Assembly (NCBI GenBank): GCA_016278435.1
Contig: JADQBU010000256.1
Coordinates: forward strand, 1 to 6,647
Length of the DNA stretch: 6,647 nucleotides
Source of the DNA: Halanaerobiales bacterium
GTDB taxonomy: Bacteria; Bacillota; Halanaerobiia; Halanaerobiales; JADQBU01
Reading direction: 5' to 3'
Position 1 is the stretch's first letter. Every line of letters starts with the position of its first letter. The translations under genes and the position numbers were made by a program. Positions 1-6,646 of the stretch are shown in pieces. Under the pieces are notes generated by a model, which did not search any database, had not been told where the DNA came from, and worked only from the letters and a program-made list of their open reading frames with translations.

Positions 1-70
1 TTTTTAAGTAGTGTATATAATCTAATTCTTTGGAACTGTATTCAACTCCTTTAATCAAAATAACTTCCAT
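1..70 (-). other. Partial open frame running off the left edge; new gene start or frameshifted tail of the exported protein
   Basis: From an ATG at 70-68 the frame stays open to the window edge and reads MEVILIKGVEYSSKELDYIH and a few more residues, which looks protein-like. It overlaps the end of the upstream exported-protein frame by 20 bases but is in a different phase. There are two readings. It may be a new, translationally coupled gene, although no clear Shine-Dalgarno lies before the ATG. Or it may be the true C-terminal part of the exported protein, displaced by a one-base slip in the run of six T (73-78, minus-strand sense). I do not recognise a family, and the sequence past the edge is needed to choose. 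Confidence 0.35.
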
Positions 71-683
71 CGAAAAAATTTATCTCAGCATAAATCTCTC
101 CATCTTCACCGTAAAGTATTAAATCTGTTATAGTTTCATCGGTTACCATAGTAGCTGTTACATCTAAATATCCAAGAGAAGCCGCCCAGTCATATCCTTC
201 ATAATCCCACTCATCCAGTTTATAACTTTCATCTAACCATTCTTCATTATAACTATATTTATCACCCTGAGTTATATTTATATTTTTGATAAATCTTTCA
301 TATCTTTCTTTTAAGTCAAAAAAATAACCTGTTAATGTAGATAATTGATAACATTCAATAAACCTTAATTGTAAGTTATCATCAAAAATAAAATAGGCGG
401 CATAATTATTTCCAGTCTCACCTGACAGGTCTCCATCAAATAAGTTATAACAGTAAGCATCAGTTTGAATATAATAATAATCATAATATGAGCTGTATTC
501 CTCTTAAGTGAAATCTTCTCCAACATACTCAAAGTCCTGACTGCTTTCTATCTTATCAAAAACCTCATCAATATCCATCCCCCAGTCTACAGGAAATACC
601 CCGACTATATCTGCCTGGACTATGGAACTGAAAATCATCAGTAGACAGATTACAGATATTAAGATAAATGTTCTTTTTTCCAT
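51..683 (-). pseudogene. Small exported acidic protein interrupted by an in-frame stop
   Basis: A frame of 210 codons begins at ATG 683, four bases after a perfect AGGAGG. The N-terminus (MEKRTFILISVICLLMIF, then SSIVQA-D) is a typical signal peptide with likely cleavage near residue 24, so the protein would be exported. The mature part starts DIVGVFPVDWGMDIDEVFDK, recalling small exported proteins that open with a W-G-(M/T) segment and then a short helix. It then becomes rich in Tyr, Asp and Glu. Codon 60 is TAA (504-506), after which the same frame continues without another stop to 51. No good internal start or ribosome binding site follows the stop, so I read one broken gene rather than two. 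A sequencing error at one base is the main alternative. I recognise no named family and infer no function. Confidence 0.7.
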
Positions 684-693
684 AGGTCCTCCT
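684..693 (-). promoter_or_regulatory. Ribosome binding site of the broken exported-protein gene
   Basis: Minus-strand AGGAGG (693-688) stands four bases before ATG 683. This near-perfect Shine-Dalgarno fixes the start of the exported-protein gene. It also rules out the longer overlapping frame in another phase that begins at 780. Confidence 0.75.
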
Positions 694-712
694 ATTCCAT
701 TGCCATTTTTTT

Positions 713-726
713 GTTATACCAGTCAA
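713..726 (-). promoter_or_regulatory. Possible extended -10 promoter for the exported-protein gene
   Basis: On the minus strand TGGTATAAC (721-713) matches an extended -10 element (TG-N-TATAAT with one mismatch), about 30 bases before the start codon. No good -35 lies at the usual distance; the TTGACT at 726-721 is too close to serve as its -35. The stretch 684-799 otherwise shows no gene and no convincing terminator after the hypE remnant. Confidence 0.25.
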
Positions 727-799
727 TAACTTGCTTCTTTTAATTAAAATAATTCTCTTTTTTTTACCAAATTCCTGCATAGACTGATAATTTACAATA

Positions 800-943
800 T
801 TAACATATCCGCGGCAACATATGGTCTATTAATTTATTGATTATTCTTTTACCGCCAATTTTTGTTTCCAGAGTGACCTGAGTATCTTTATTTCCTGTTA
901 TATGTCCTATTATTGATGCTGCTTTCTTAATAGGCCCACAGTC
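800..943 (-). pseudogene. hypE: hypE C-terminal remnant (hydrogenase maturation carbamoyl dehydratase)
   Basis: The last ~45 residues of this open frame read AASIIGHI, then TLETKIGGKRIINK, and end LPRIC before TAA at 802-800. HypE makes the thiocyanate on its C-terminal cysteine that supplies the cyanide ligands of the [NiFe] active site. The terminal P-R-I-C tail with the acceptor Cys as last residue, preceded by an I-G-G-(K/T)-R-I segment, is the family hallmark. The ATP-binding and catalytic parts are absent, so this piece cannot work as HypE. It is joined in frame to HypF sequence upstream. The exact junction between about 930 and 947 is uncertain, because CGP just before it could come from either gene. 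Family assignment is from remembered motifs. Confidence 0.75.
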
Positions 944-1135
944 CGGATCATTTAGACACTCACTACAGGTCGCAATATCTGGAGGAATCATGGCTACTGT
1001 ATTTTCTTTAAGACTGCTTTCCTTTATAACAAATAGTTTGTCTCCCCGGATGTAAATATTTTTTGCATTAATCTGGTTAATATGGGCTAAAGGTGGGGCC
1101 TTCGTTTTAATTAACTCCGGAAATGATTCGATTTT
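944..1135 (-). pseudogene. hypF: hypF internal remnant (hydrogenase maturation carbamoyltransferase)
   Basis: The frame opens after TAA at 1138-1136 and reads PELIKTKAPPLAHINQI, a 30-odd-residue stretch, then MIPPDIATCSECLNDP. This matches HypF: the end of its acylphosphatase-like domain (APPLA-I), the linker, and the first Cys pair of the first zinc finger (PPDIA-C-x2-C). HypF transfers the carbamoyl group of carbamoyl phosphate to HypE. About 65 residues of a protein usually near 750 remain. The N-terminal ~50 residues and all the zinc-finger, YrdC-like and Kae1-like regions are missing. An ATG occurs at 991 in this frame, but it has no Shine-Dalgarno and corresponds to an internal residue. 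The frame runs straight into HypE sequence. Confidence 0.8.
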
Positions 1136-1179
1136 TTAATTATCTTAAAAACCTCACCCATTACTGACATTTCATGCAA
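1111..1179 (-). pseudogene. hypA: hypA N-terminal remnant (hydrogenase nickel insertion protein)
   Basis: A TTG start (1179-1177) lies five bases after GGTGA. It is followed by His-Glu-Met-Ser, giving (M)HEMSVMGEVFKII, the characteristic HypA N-terminus including the nickel-binding His2. After about 15 codons the similarity ends and the frame stops at TAA 1113-1111, while HypF sequence begins in another phase near 1110-1138. HypA delivers nickel to the hydrogenase large subunit, and its zinc-binding part is absent here. The start lies 13 bases after the large-subunit stop, which looks like the original operon spacing. The fragment is short, so the call rests on the M-H-E-M-S start together with its neighbours. 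Confidence 0.65.
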
Positions 1180-1192
1180 ACTTATCACCACT

Positions 1193-1378
1193 TCAAAAAA
1201 CGATTTTATCCTGCAATTTACCTTCAACCGTATATACATGAGTAGCACATGAGATACAGGGATCAAAAGAACGTATAATTCTGCCTAAAACTGTCTCCAG
1301 CATATCGGGATGGGGAATTTCAGTACCAATTAAAGCATTTTCCACCGGCCCTGGATTACCGTCTTTATTCCTGGTCTT
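1193..1378 (-). pseudogene. [NiFe]-hydrogenase large subunit, C-terminal remnant
   Basis: Sixty-one codons remain, reading GNPGPVENALIGTEIPHPDM, then VLGRIIRSFDPCISCATH, then a 14-residue tail to TGA (1195-1193). D-P-C-x2-C-x2-H near the C-terminus is the second metal-ligand motif (L2) of [NiFe]-hydrogenase large subunits; its two Cys bind the Ni-Fe centre. The tail after His (VYTVEGK and on) is the extension normally removed by the maturation protease after nickel insertion. The first Cys pair and most of the protein (usually 400-550 residues) are missing. A stop (1381-1379) closes the frame just upstream, so it cannot be translated from its own start. The sequence fits group 1 or group 3 enzymes better than group 4, but I cannot assign a subgroup. 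The remnant starts 12 bases after the sbcC stop. Confidence 0.85.
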
Positions 1379-1390
1379 TTACCTTTATAT

Positions 1391-4300
1391 TTATGAATAC
1401 TCCAATCTAACTTTTGTCCCTCTTATTCCCGGTTGAGCAGGTTCGACCAGGAGTTTTACCGGTACCCTGTTTTTCAACTCCTCTACATGGCTAATAATGC
1501 CTACCGACAGGTTTTCGTTCTGAAGTTTTTCCAGAGAATTCATGACAATATCAAGTAAGTTCGCATCAAGTGTGCCAAATCCCTCATCCAGAAAGAAAAA
1601 TTCCATACTGGAGCTGCCTTTAAGCTGTATCTGTGAGGAAAGGGCCAGGGCCAGTGATAGTGAAGTCAAAAATGTTTCCCCACCAGAAAGTGTATTACAG
1701 CCTCTTTTTACTCCTCCACTGTAAAGGTCACAGATTACAAATTCTCCCTGGTCATTAAGTTCCAGCCTATACCTATTGTTTGTTATCTCCATCAATCTTT
1801 CTGAAGCTTCCCGGGCAATATAGCGCAGTTGTCGTATGGCTACAAATTCAACAAAGCTCTTACCCCGGACCAGATCATCAATCTCTTTAATTAAAGATAG
1901 TTCATAATCCAGTTCTTTTTTCTCCCTGTCTTTTTTCTTCTTATCTTCCAGTTCTTCTTTTAATTTTTCTATTGTTGTCTTTTGACCACCTATTTTTTCC
2001 TGCAGTTCTTCCTGCTTTTTTTCCAGTGCTGACTTTTCTTCAGTTAATTTCTCCCACTGCTCTCCACCAATAGATTCTCCATCCAGTTCTTTTTCCAATC
2101 TCTTAATATTATTGGTGATTTCATTTAACTGATTCCTGAATTCCTCTAATTCTTTCTCCCATTTTTCAATATTATCTTCCCACACCAGATAGGTCTGAGC
2201 CTCTTCAATATCACTAAATTCAAATTTAGAGAGATTTTGTTCGAGAAATCCTTCTAGCTTACTGGTTTCTTCCTGCAGGCGTTCCAGTCTATCTTCTATA
2301 GTATTATTCAGGTTTTTCTTTTTATTTAACTCATCTTCTGATTCTTTAAAGTTTTCTTTTTTCTGTTTAACACTTTTATTTAATTCTATTTCCCTATCTT
2401 CAACCTGTTTAAGATAAGTTGAGGGATCTTTCTCCCCTACCTTTACTTTTATCATTTTATCATTCTCTGCTAGCTTTTCCTTGATTTTTTCCAGTTCATT
2501 ATTCTCCTGCAGCAGTATCTTTTCTTTATCATTAAATTCCTTCTGCATATGCTCCAGTTTTTTATTCCTGTCTTCCAATTCTTCTTTAACGGTTTTAATC
2601 TCCTGCTGGATTAGCTCCCGCTGTTTATCTTTTTCTCCGAGCGTTTTATTCTCATCTGTAAAACTACTAATTGCTAATTCCTGCAACTTATCTATATACT
2701 CTTCGCTGACATCATTAAATATACTCTGTTCTTGTCCCAGCTTTTTATCAATATTGCCGATATTTTCCTGGTTTGTTTTTAAACTACCATTGAGTTTACT
2801 TATTTCTTCCCTGGTTTCTTCCCTCTTTTTCTGCAGATTATCCAGAGATAACAGTTCTGTAAAAGTAATATCCAGCAGTTCATCAACATCATTGGAAAAA
2901 GTAGTAATCAGATTAATTCTTTCTTTCTTTAATCTGCCTATTTCGTTTTCTGTCAAAGTCAAACCAGAGCTGAGTTTATTTCTTTTTTCCTGCAGAGCTT
3001 GAAGATCTTTTTCTAATTTCTCCCTTTCATCCCTGGCAGTAGTTAAATCTGTTTCTACCTCTTCTGCTATAACTGGATGTTCAGGCGAACCACAGACCGG
3101 ACAGGGTTTTCCTTCTTTGAGACTGCCGGCCAGAATGCCGGCCATATTCCGGGTTTCTATCTCCTTAATCTCTTTTTTTAATTCCTGCAGTTTTTCTTCT
3201 TTTAACTTTATTTTATCTTTTAAAATTTTTAACTCATCATTACTATTATCTTTTTCTTGCTCCAGGTTATTAAGTTTCTTATCATAAACTTGCAGTATCT
3301 GAGCTTCGATATCTTTTAATTCATCTTGCAGATTAGTCAAACTCTGTTTATCCTGGTTAAAACTATCAATAACTGCTGCTTTTTCCTCTTTGATTTTATC
3401 CAATTGTTCTTTTTTCTGTTTATAATTATTCTCAAGTTCCAGGCCCCCGGCTACATCCTTTCTGTAGTCTGAAGAAACCTGAAGTTTGTCCATTCTACTT
3501 TCTTTGGCCTCAATAACCGATTTTTCTTCCTTTATATCCTCTTTGATTTTATCTATTTCAGATTTGAGTTTTTCCTGACTTTTCTGTAAGCCTTCATATT
3601 CCTGTTGTTTGCTGGAAATATTACTGCTCAGGTCCTGATTTTTTTCTTTTAACTCCAGAGCCGTCTTGATTTTTATCTTTTTTTCAGTCAGTACAGGTAG
3701 TTCTTTCTCCTTTTGTTCTACCAGGGTTTCGTACTCCTCTGCAAGTTTATGTTTTTTTTCAGTTAATGATTTTATCTCCTCTAGCAAGCTCTCCCTCTCA
3801 ACCCTGTTATCCTTTATCTGTTTACTGCACTCTTTATATCTATTGAGGTCACTCTTGATACTGACTGCCTGACGCGTCTTCACCAGATTACTCTTTTTTT
3901 TGGCTATTTCTTCTTTCTGTTCAGCAAGTTTGTCCTGCCGGTTCTGATAATCTTCCAGCTCCCCCTGTAGTTTGCGCACCTGTTTATACTTATCATATTC
4001 TTTTTTCTTCTCAGTTAGATCCCGGGTAATATCTTTATATGTAGAAATAAGCTGCTTTAAATTCTCCTTTTCCTCTTTCAGACTTTCCCTGTTAACCTCC
4101 TGGTAATTACTTAAGATGGCATTTATCTTCCCTATTTTTTCTTGCCTTATATCCCTCTGTTTCTTTAATCTCTTCATCAACCTTTCCCCGAATTCTTCCA
4201 GATTAAGTATCCGCTCCAGCATGTCCCTACGGTCGCGTCCTGTTAATTTAAGAAACCGACTGAATTTACCCTGGGGAAGGACAACGGTGCGCATGAAGTC

Positions 4301-4705
4301 TTCATGATTCAGACCTATAACTTCTTCAATTTTTTCATCTATGAGGCTGACCTTATCAAAGACCCGTTCCTGGCTATTTTCATCAATAATAAGTCTGGCC
4401 AGTGTTGTATTATATCCTCCGGTATCTGATATCTGTAGTTTCCTTTCAACAGTATATTTATTATCTTGAAGTTCGAATTCAAAATAGACATAGAGCTCTT
4501 CCTTCTCTTTATTGATAAACTCCTTTGTATCCCTGGAAATTCTCCCGTAAAGAGCAATGGTTACAGCATCCAGAATGCTGGATTTACCACTACCGGTAGG
4601 TCCAAAGATACCGAATAAACCCTTTTCCACGAGTTTGGTAAAGTCTATTTCTTCTTCCTCCACAAAACTATTTAAACCTGATATCTTAAGAAGTACCGGT
4701 CTCAT
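1391..4705 (-). CDS. sbcC: SbcC, Rad50-like SMC-type ATPase of the SbcCD nuclease
   Basis: SbcC is the ATPase of the SbcCD complex, which opens hairpins and processes blocked double-strand ends in the cytoplasm. The 1104-residue length fits the family. Visible motifs are Walker A GPTGSGKS (35-42), the Q-loop in VVLPQGKF (Q145), long Lys/Glu-rich heptad coiled coils, the zinc hook CPVC (535-538) almost exactly mid-protein, a second coiled coil, the ABC signature LSGGE (1006-1010), Walker B and D-loop FFFLDEGFGTLD (1036-1047) and the H-loop His at 1073. All are intact. I choose ATG 4705 over the TTG just before it because AGGAGG (4717-4712) sits six bases upstream and MRPVLLKISG matches the usual N-terminus. 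The gene overlaps the end of sbcD by 20 bases, implying coupled translation. No terminator follows; a hydrogenase remnant begins 12 bases after the stop. Confidence 0.96.
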   Translation of the reverse strand: MRPVLLKISGLNSFVEEEEIDFTKLVEKGLFGIFGPTGSGKSSILDAVTIALYGRISRDTKEFINKEKEELYVYFEFELQDNKYTVERKLQISDTGGYNTTLARLIIDENSQERVFDKVSLIDEKIEEVIGLNHEDFMRTVVLPQGKFSRFLKLTGRDRRDMLERILNLEEFGERLMKRLKKQRDIRQEKIGKINAILSNYQEVNRESLKEEKENLKQLISTYKDITRDLTEKKKEYDKYKQVRKLQGELEDYQNRQDKLAEQKEEIAKKKSNLVKTRQAVSIKSDLNRYKECSKQIKDNRVERESLLEEIKSLTEKKHKLAEEYETLVEQKEKELPVLTEKKIKIKTALELKEKNQDLSSNISSKQQEYEGLQKSQEKLKSEIDKIKEDIKEEKSVIEAKESRMDKLQVSSDYRKDVAGGLELENNYKQKKEQLDKIKEEKAAVIDSFNQDKQSLTNLQDELKDIEAQILQVYDKKLNNLEQEKDNSNDELKILKDKIKLKEEKLQELKKEIKEIETRNMAGILAGSLKEGKPCPVCGSPEHPVIAEEVETDLTTARDEREKLEKDLQALQEKRNKLSSGLTLTENEIGRLKKERINLITTFSNDVDELLDITFTELLSLDNLQKKREETREEISKLNGSLKTNQENIGNIDKKLGQEQSIFNDVSEEYIDKLQELAISSFTDENKTLGEKDKQRELIQQEIKTVKEELEDRNKKLEHMQKEFNDKEKILLQENNELEKIKEKLAENDKMIKVKVGEKDPSTYLKQVEDREIELNKSVKQKKENFKESEDELNKKKNLNNTIEDRLERLQEETSKLEGFLEQNLSKFEFSDIEEAQTYLVWEDNIEKWEKELEEFRNQLNEITNNIKRLEKELDGESIGGEQWEKLTEEKSALEKKQEELQEKIGGQKTTIEKLKEELEDKKKKDREKKELDYELSLIKEIDDLVRGKSFVEFVAIRQLRYIAREASERLMEITNNRYRLELNDQGEFVICDLYSGGVKRGCNTLSGGETFLTSLSLALALSSQIQLKGSSSMEFFFLDEGFGTLDANLLDIVMNSLEKLQNENLSVGIISHVEELKNRVPVKLLVEPAQPGIRGTKVRLEYS

Positions 4706-5909
4706 CAAGTTCCTCCTTCTCGTTCAGTATCCTGCTCAACATATTCATTACCTCTTCACCGGGATCCATTTCTTTTGTTCGCCGGTAGTACTCCTTAAAT
4801 AATTCTCTAATATCGAGTTCTTCCATCAGTTCTTCTTTTTTCTCACTTTCAAACTCCTCGAAAGTAAGGGGAATAATACTCAGAATATCTCCCTTTAATT
4901 CTTTAATCTTCTTAATATCTGACTGGAGCAAGGGTCTGTCTGTTTTAATCTTCAAGTAAGCCCAGACATCCCGGTCCTGATGAGCTTTACACTTTTCAAA
5001 TGCCTGTTCTATACTGTCAACAACCCAGGTTTCTATAGGTTTTCTATTCATTAAAGCAATCTGTTCAATCTTAACTTCTTTTCCAGCCTCAATGTCTACT
5101 AAACTGACACTTTTGTTATGATTCTTCTCACTGGAGCTATACTGTAGGGGTGACCCAGCATAGTAAGCATTTCTCTCACTACAGGCGGTCTGACAGCGGT
5201 GAAGGTGACCCAGAGCTGTATACTGAGAATTTTCTGGAAGTTGCTCCCTACTGACGGTTAATCCGCCTCCAACCTGGATCGGTCTCTCTGACGTACTCTC
5301 TTCACCACCAGCAATAAAAAGATGACTCATGGCTATATTTATCTTATCCTCACAGTAATGCTTTTCCAGTTCCGCAAATATTTCTCCCACTTTAGCTGAA
5401 TAATCCAGACTATGAACTCTCTCATCTTTAATTTCACCAAGAACTGCATTCAATCTACTCTCTGAGGGGTAAGGTAAAGAAAGCAAAACTACCCGTTCAT
5501 TGTTTATTTCAAACTCCAGATAACCCTCTCCCCCTGACACAAGCTTATGTTTTCCAACCCTCTGTGGACTGATTATAAAACCGGGTCTGTCCATGATAAT
5601 AATACCCTGACTACAGGTCAAAGGACTGGGAGCTATTAATCTGCTGGGACTGTCATGGTTTCCGGAAATAATGCAGATAATCCTTTCCCCTCCGTTTGAT
5701 AATCCTTTTAAAGCTCTGAAAAATAATTTTTCAGCATCGGCTGAGGGATTAAACGTATCATAGATATCCCCGGATAAAAGAACCATATTTATATCATTTT
5801 TATCTACAATATCAATCAATTCATCTATAAAAGCTTCCTGTTCTTCTAATCTACTGTAGCCTTCCAGGTGTTTACCCAGATGCCAGTCAGCTGTATGTAA
5901 AAGTCTCAA
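4686..5909 (-). CDS. sbcD: SbcD, Mre11-like metal-dependent nuclease of the SbcCD complex
   Basis: SbcD is the nuclease subunit that pairs with SbcC: a Mn-dependent 3'-5' exonuclease and hairpin endonuclease of the calcineurin-like phosphoesterase superfamily. With the TTG start it has 407 residues, normal for the family. Metal-binding motifs are D8-x-H10 (HTADWHLG), GD at 47-48 (LLSGDIYD), GNHD ending at D86, His196 in AMSHLF, and GHLH at 234-237. The C-terminal region, about 285-380, fits the SbcD capping domain. A GTG at 5918 would give three more residues, but it overlaps the Shine-Dalgarno itself. TTG 5909 lies eight bases after AAGGAG and gives MRLLHTADWHLG, the conserved N-terminus. 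It is the first gene of the sbcDC pair, downstream of a candidate promoter and separated from argH by a terminator. Confidence 0.96.
   Translation of the reverse strand: MRLLHTADWHLGKHLEGYSRLEEQEAFIDELIDIVDKNDINMVLLSGDIYDTFNPSADAEKLFFRALKGLSNGGERIICIISGNHDSPSRLIAPSPLTCSQGIIIMDRPGFIISPQRVGKHKLVSGGEGYLEFEINNERVVLLSLPYPSESRLNAVLGEIKDERVHSLDYSAKVGEIFAELEKHYCEDKINIAMSHLFIAGGEESTSERPIQVGGGLTVSREQLPENSQYTALGHLHRCQTACSERNAYYAGSPLQYSSSEKNHNKSVSLVDIEAGKEVKIEQIALMNRKPIETWVVDSIEQAFEKCKAHQDRDVWAYLKIKTDRPLLQSDIKKIKELKGDILSIIPLTFEEFESEKKEELMEELDIRELFKEYYRRTKEMDPGEEVMNMLSRILNEKEELDETGTS
4712..4717 (-). promoter_or_regulatory. Ribosome binding site of sbcC, inside the end of sbcD
   Basis: Minus-strand AGGAGG lies within the last codons of sbcD, six bases before ATG 4705. 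It decides the sbcC start and shows that sbcC has its own strong initiation signal despite the overlap. Confidence 0.7.
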
Positions 5910-5917
5910 TTTAGTCA

Positions 5918-5923
5918 CTCCTT
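5918..5923 (-). promoter_or_regulatory. Ribosome binding site that decides the sbcD start
   Basis: Minus-strand AAGGAG (5923-5918) is eight bases before TTG 5909. The upstream GTG (5918-5916) shares its first G with the last base of this element, so GTG cannot be the start served by it. Confidence 0.7.
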
Positions 5924-5962
5924 TTAATCCAGATGAATCTTATTTATTTTCCCCAACTTAAA

Positions 5963-5991
5963 ACAATACAACTACTTATTTAATTCAACAA
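5963..5991 (-). promoter_or_regulatory. Weak alternative promoter close to sbcD
   Basis: TTGTTG (5991-5986) and TATTGT (5968-5963) are separated by 17 bases on the minus strand. The match to -35 and -10 consensus is only moderate, and in AT-rich DNA such pairs occur by chance. It is listed because it would give a shorter leader than the upstream candidate. Confidence 0.2.
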
Positions 5992-6071
5992 AATCGTTAA
6001 TTTACCTTTACCAGTTGCTTTTTATTCCTGCTAATCTTCATATTTTATCTTTATAAACTGTACTTTGGTTA

Positions 6072-6100
6072 ATTATATCAATTCTCCATTTACTTTAAAA
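6072..6100 (-). promoter_or_regulatory. Candidate promoter of the sbcDC operon
   Basis: A perfect TATAAT (6077-6072) is preceded by TG at 6080-6079, making an extended -10. It has a poor -35 (TTTTAA, 6100-6095) at 17-base spacing. It lies just downstream of the argH terminator and about 165 bases before the sbcD start, implying a leader of roughly 155 bases. I see no LexA-type operator or riboswitch in that leader. The 314-base gap 5910-6223 otherwise holds only the terminator and AT-rich sequence. Confidence 0.45.
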
Positions 6101-6120
6101 TAATTTTTACTTTATAAAAT

Positions 6121-6157
6121 AAAAAACTGCAAATTAACAAAAAATGTTAACCTACAG
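6121..6157 (-). terminator. Intrinsic terminator after argH
   Basis: On the minus strand CTGTAGGTTAAC (6157-6146) can pair over all 12 positions (three G-U pairs) with GTTAATTTGCAG (6138-6127) around a seven-base loop. Six T (6126-6121) and ATTTTAT follow. AAAAG before the stem can pair further into the T tract. It begins 66 bases after the argH stop and separates argH from the sbcDC transcription unit. Confidence 0.8.
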
Positions 6158-6223
6158 CTTTTAAAATATTTGACAAATATTTAGATTTTGTTGTAATTAA
6201 TTAGTGAATCTATTAAGGCGACC

Positions 6224-6646
6224 TTATTTCTTTAATGCTATCCACTCTTTTTCCTGTCTAATGACCCGTAATGTCTCTTCTGGTGCTGGGCCTCCGGTAG
6301 ATCTAGAGCGCTTCACACAATTAACTACAGATAATAGTTCATTCATTTCATTTATATAATCAGCTTTCATATCAGGAATAAACCTTTTCCATTCATCCAG
6401 AGTTAGTTCAGTTATTTCAATCTCCTTTTTAATTCCATACAGAACTATCTTACCGACAATTTCATGAGCTTTTCTGAAAGTAATCCCCTTCTGAACCAGA
6501 AAATTAGCCAGTTCTGTAGCATTAATATAATCCCTTTTTGCTGCTTCATACATCCTTATCTTTTTTACCTTAGTGGTTTTTAACATATCGGGAAATATTT
6601 TCAGGATCGTTTTAATTGTTTCTACCGTATTAAACATCGGTCTCTT
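6224..6646 (-). CDS. argH: Argininosuccinate lyase, C-terminal part (5' end outside the window)
   Basis: The last 140 residues of ArgH, the final enzyme of arginine synthesis, which splits argininosuccinate into arginine and fumarate. The frame is open to the right edge (K-R-P before MFNTVETIKTIL), so the ATG at 6637 is internal and not the start. Family features seen are the segment after the QEDK-type loop (FNTVET), the helix ATELANFLVQKGITFRKAHE followed by IVGK, and the SRSTGGPAPEETLR end, equivalent to the S-x-G-G-T-(A/S)-P-E tail. The catalytic Ser loop (GSSxMPQKxN) would lie upstream, outside the window. The stop at 6224 is followed by an intrinsic terminator, so this is the last gene of its transcription unit. 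Nothing seen suggests it is broken. Confidence 0.9.
   Translation of the reverse strand, partial: KRPMFNTVETIKTILKIFPDMLKTTKVKKIRMYEAAKRDYINATELANFLVQKGITFRKAHEIVGKIVLYGIKKEIEITELTLDEWKRFIPDMKADYINEMNELLSVVNCVKRSRSTGGPAPEETLRVIRQEKEWIALKK

Noticed and set aside
568..780. 70-codon minus-strand frame starting at 780
   Set aside because: It overlaps the exported-protein gene in another phase, lacks a Shine-Dalgarno and has no recognisable domain, whereas the gene starting at 683 has AGGAGG and a signal peptide.
800..991. A real 63-residue zinc-ribbon-like protein starting at ATG 991
   Set aside because: The ATG lacks a Shine-Dalgarno and is an internal HypF position; HypF similarity continues upstream in the same frame, so this is remnant sequence.
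2481..3002. 173-codon open frame on the plus strand
   Set aside because: It is the complement of the sbcC coiled-coil region; its Ser/Leu/Phe-rich translation is the expected antisense of Lys/Glu-rich heptads, and it has no ribosome binding site or family signal.
3124..3144. GCCGGC hairpin and tandem TGCCGGCCA repeat next to the zinc-hook codons
   Set aside because: It has only two units with no T tract and encodes an ordinary M-A-G-I-L-A-G segment of SbcC, so it is neither a terminator nor a repeat array.
4339..4557. 72-codon minus-strand frame inside sbcC
   Set aside because: It lies wholly within the intact sbcC reading frame in another phase and shows no independent features.
5997..6041. 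14-residue basic peptide frame in the sbcD leader
   Set aside because: It has no adequate ribosome binding site, no attenuator-like hairpin after it and no codon run; tiny frames like this are common by chance.
6170..6198. Perfect plus-strand TTGACA with a TA-rich hexamer 17 bases on
   Set aside because: There is no gene on the plus strand downstream; it would only give antisense RNA to argH, and the -10 (GTAATT) is poor.
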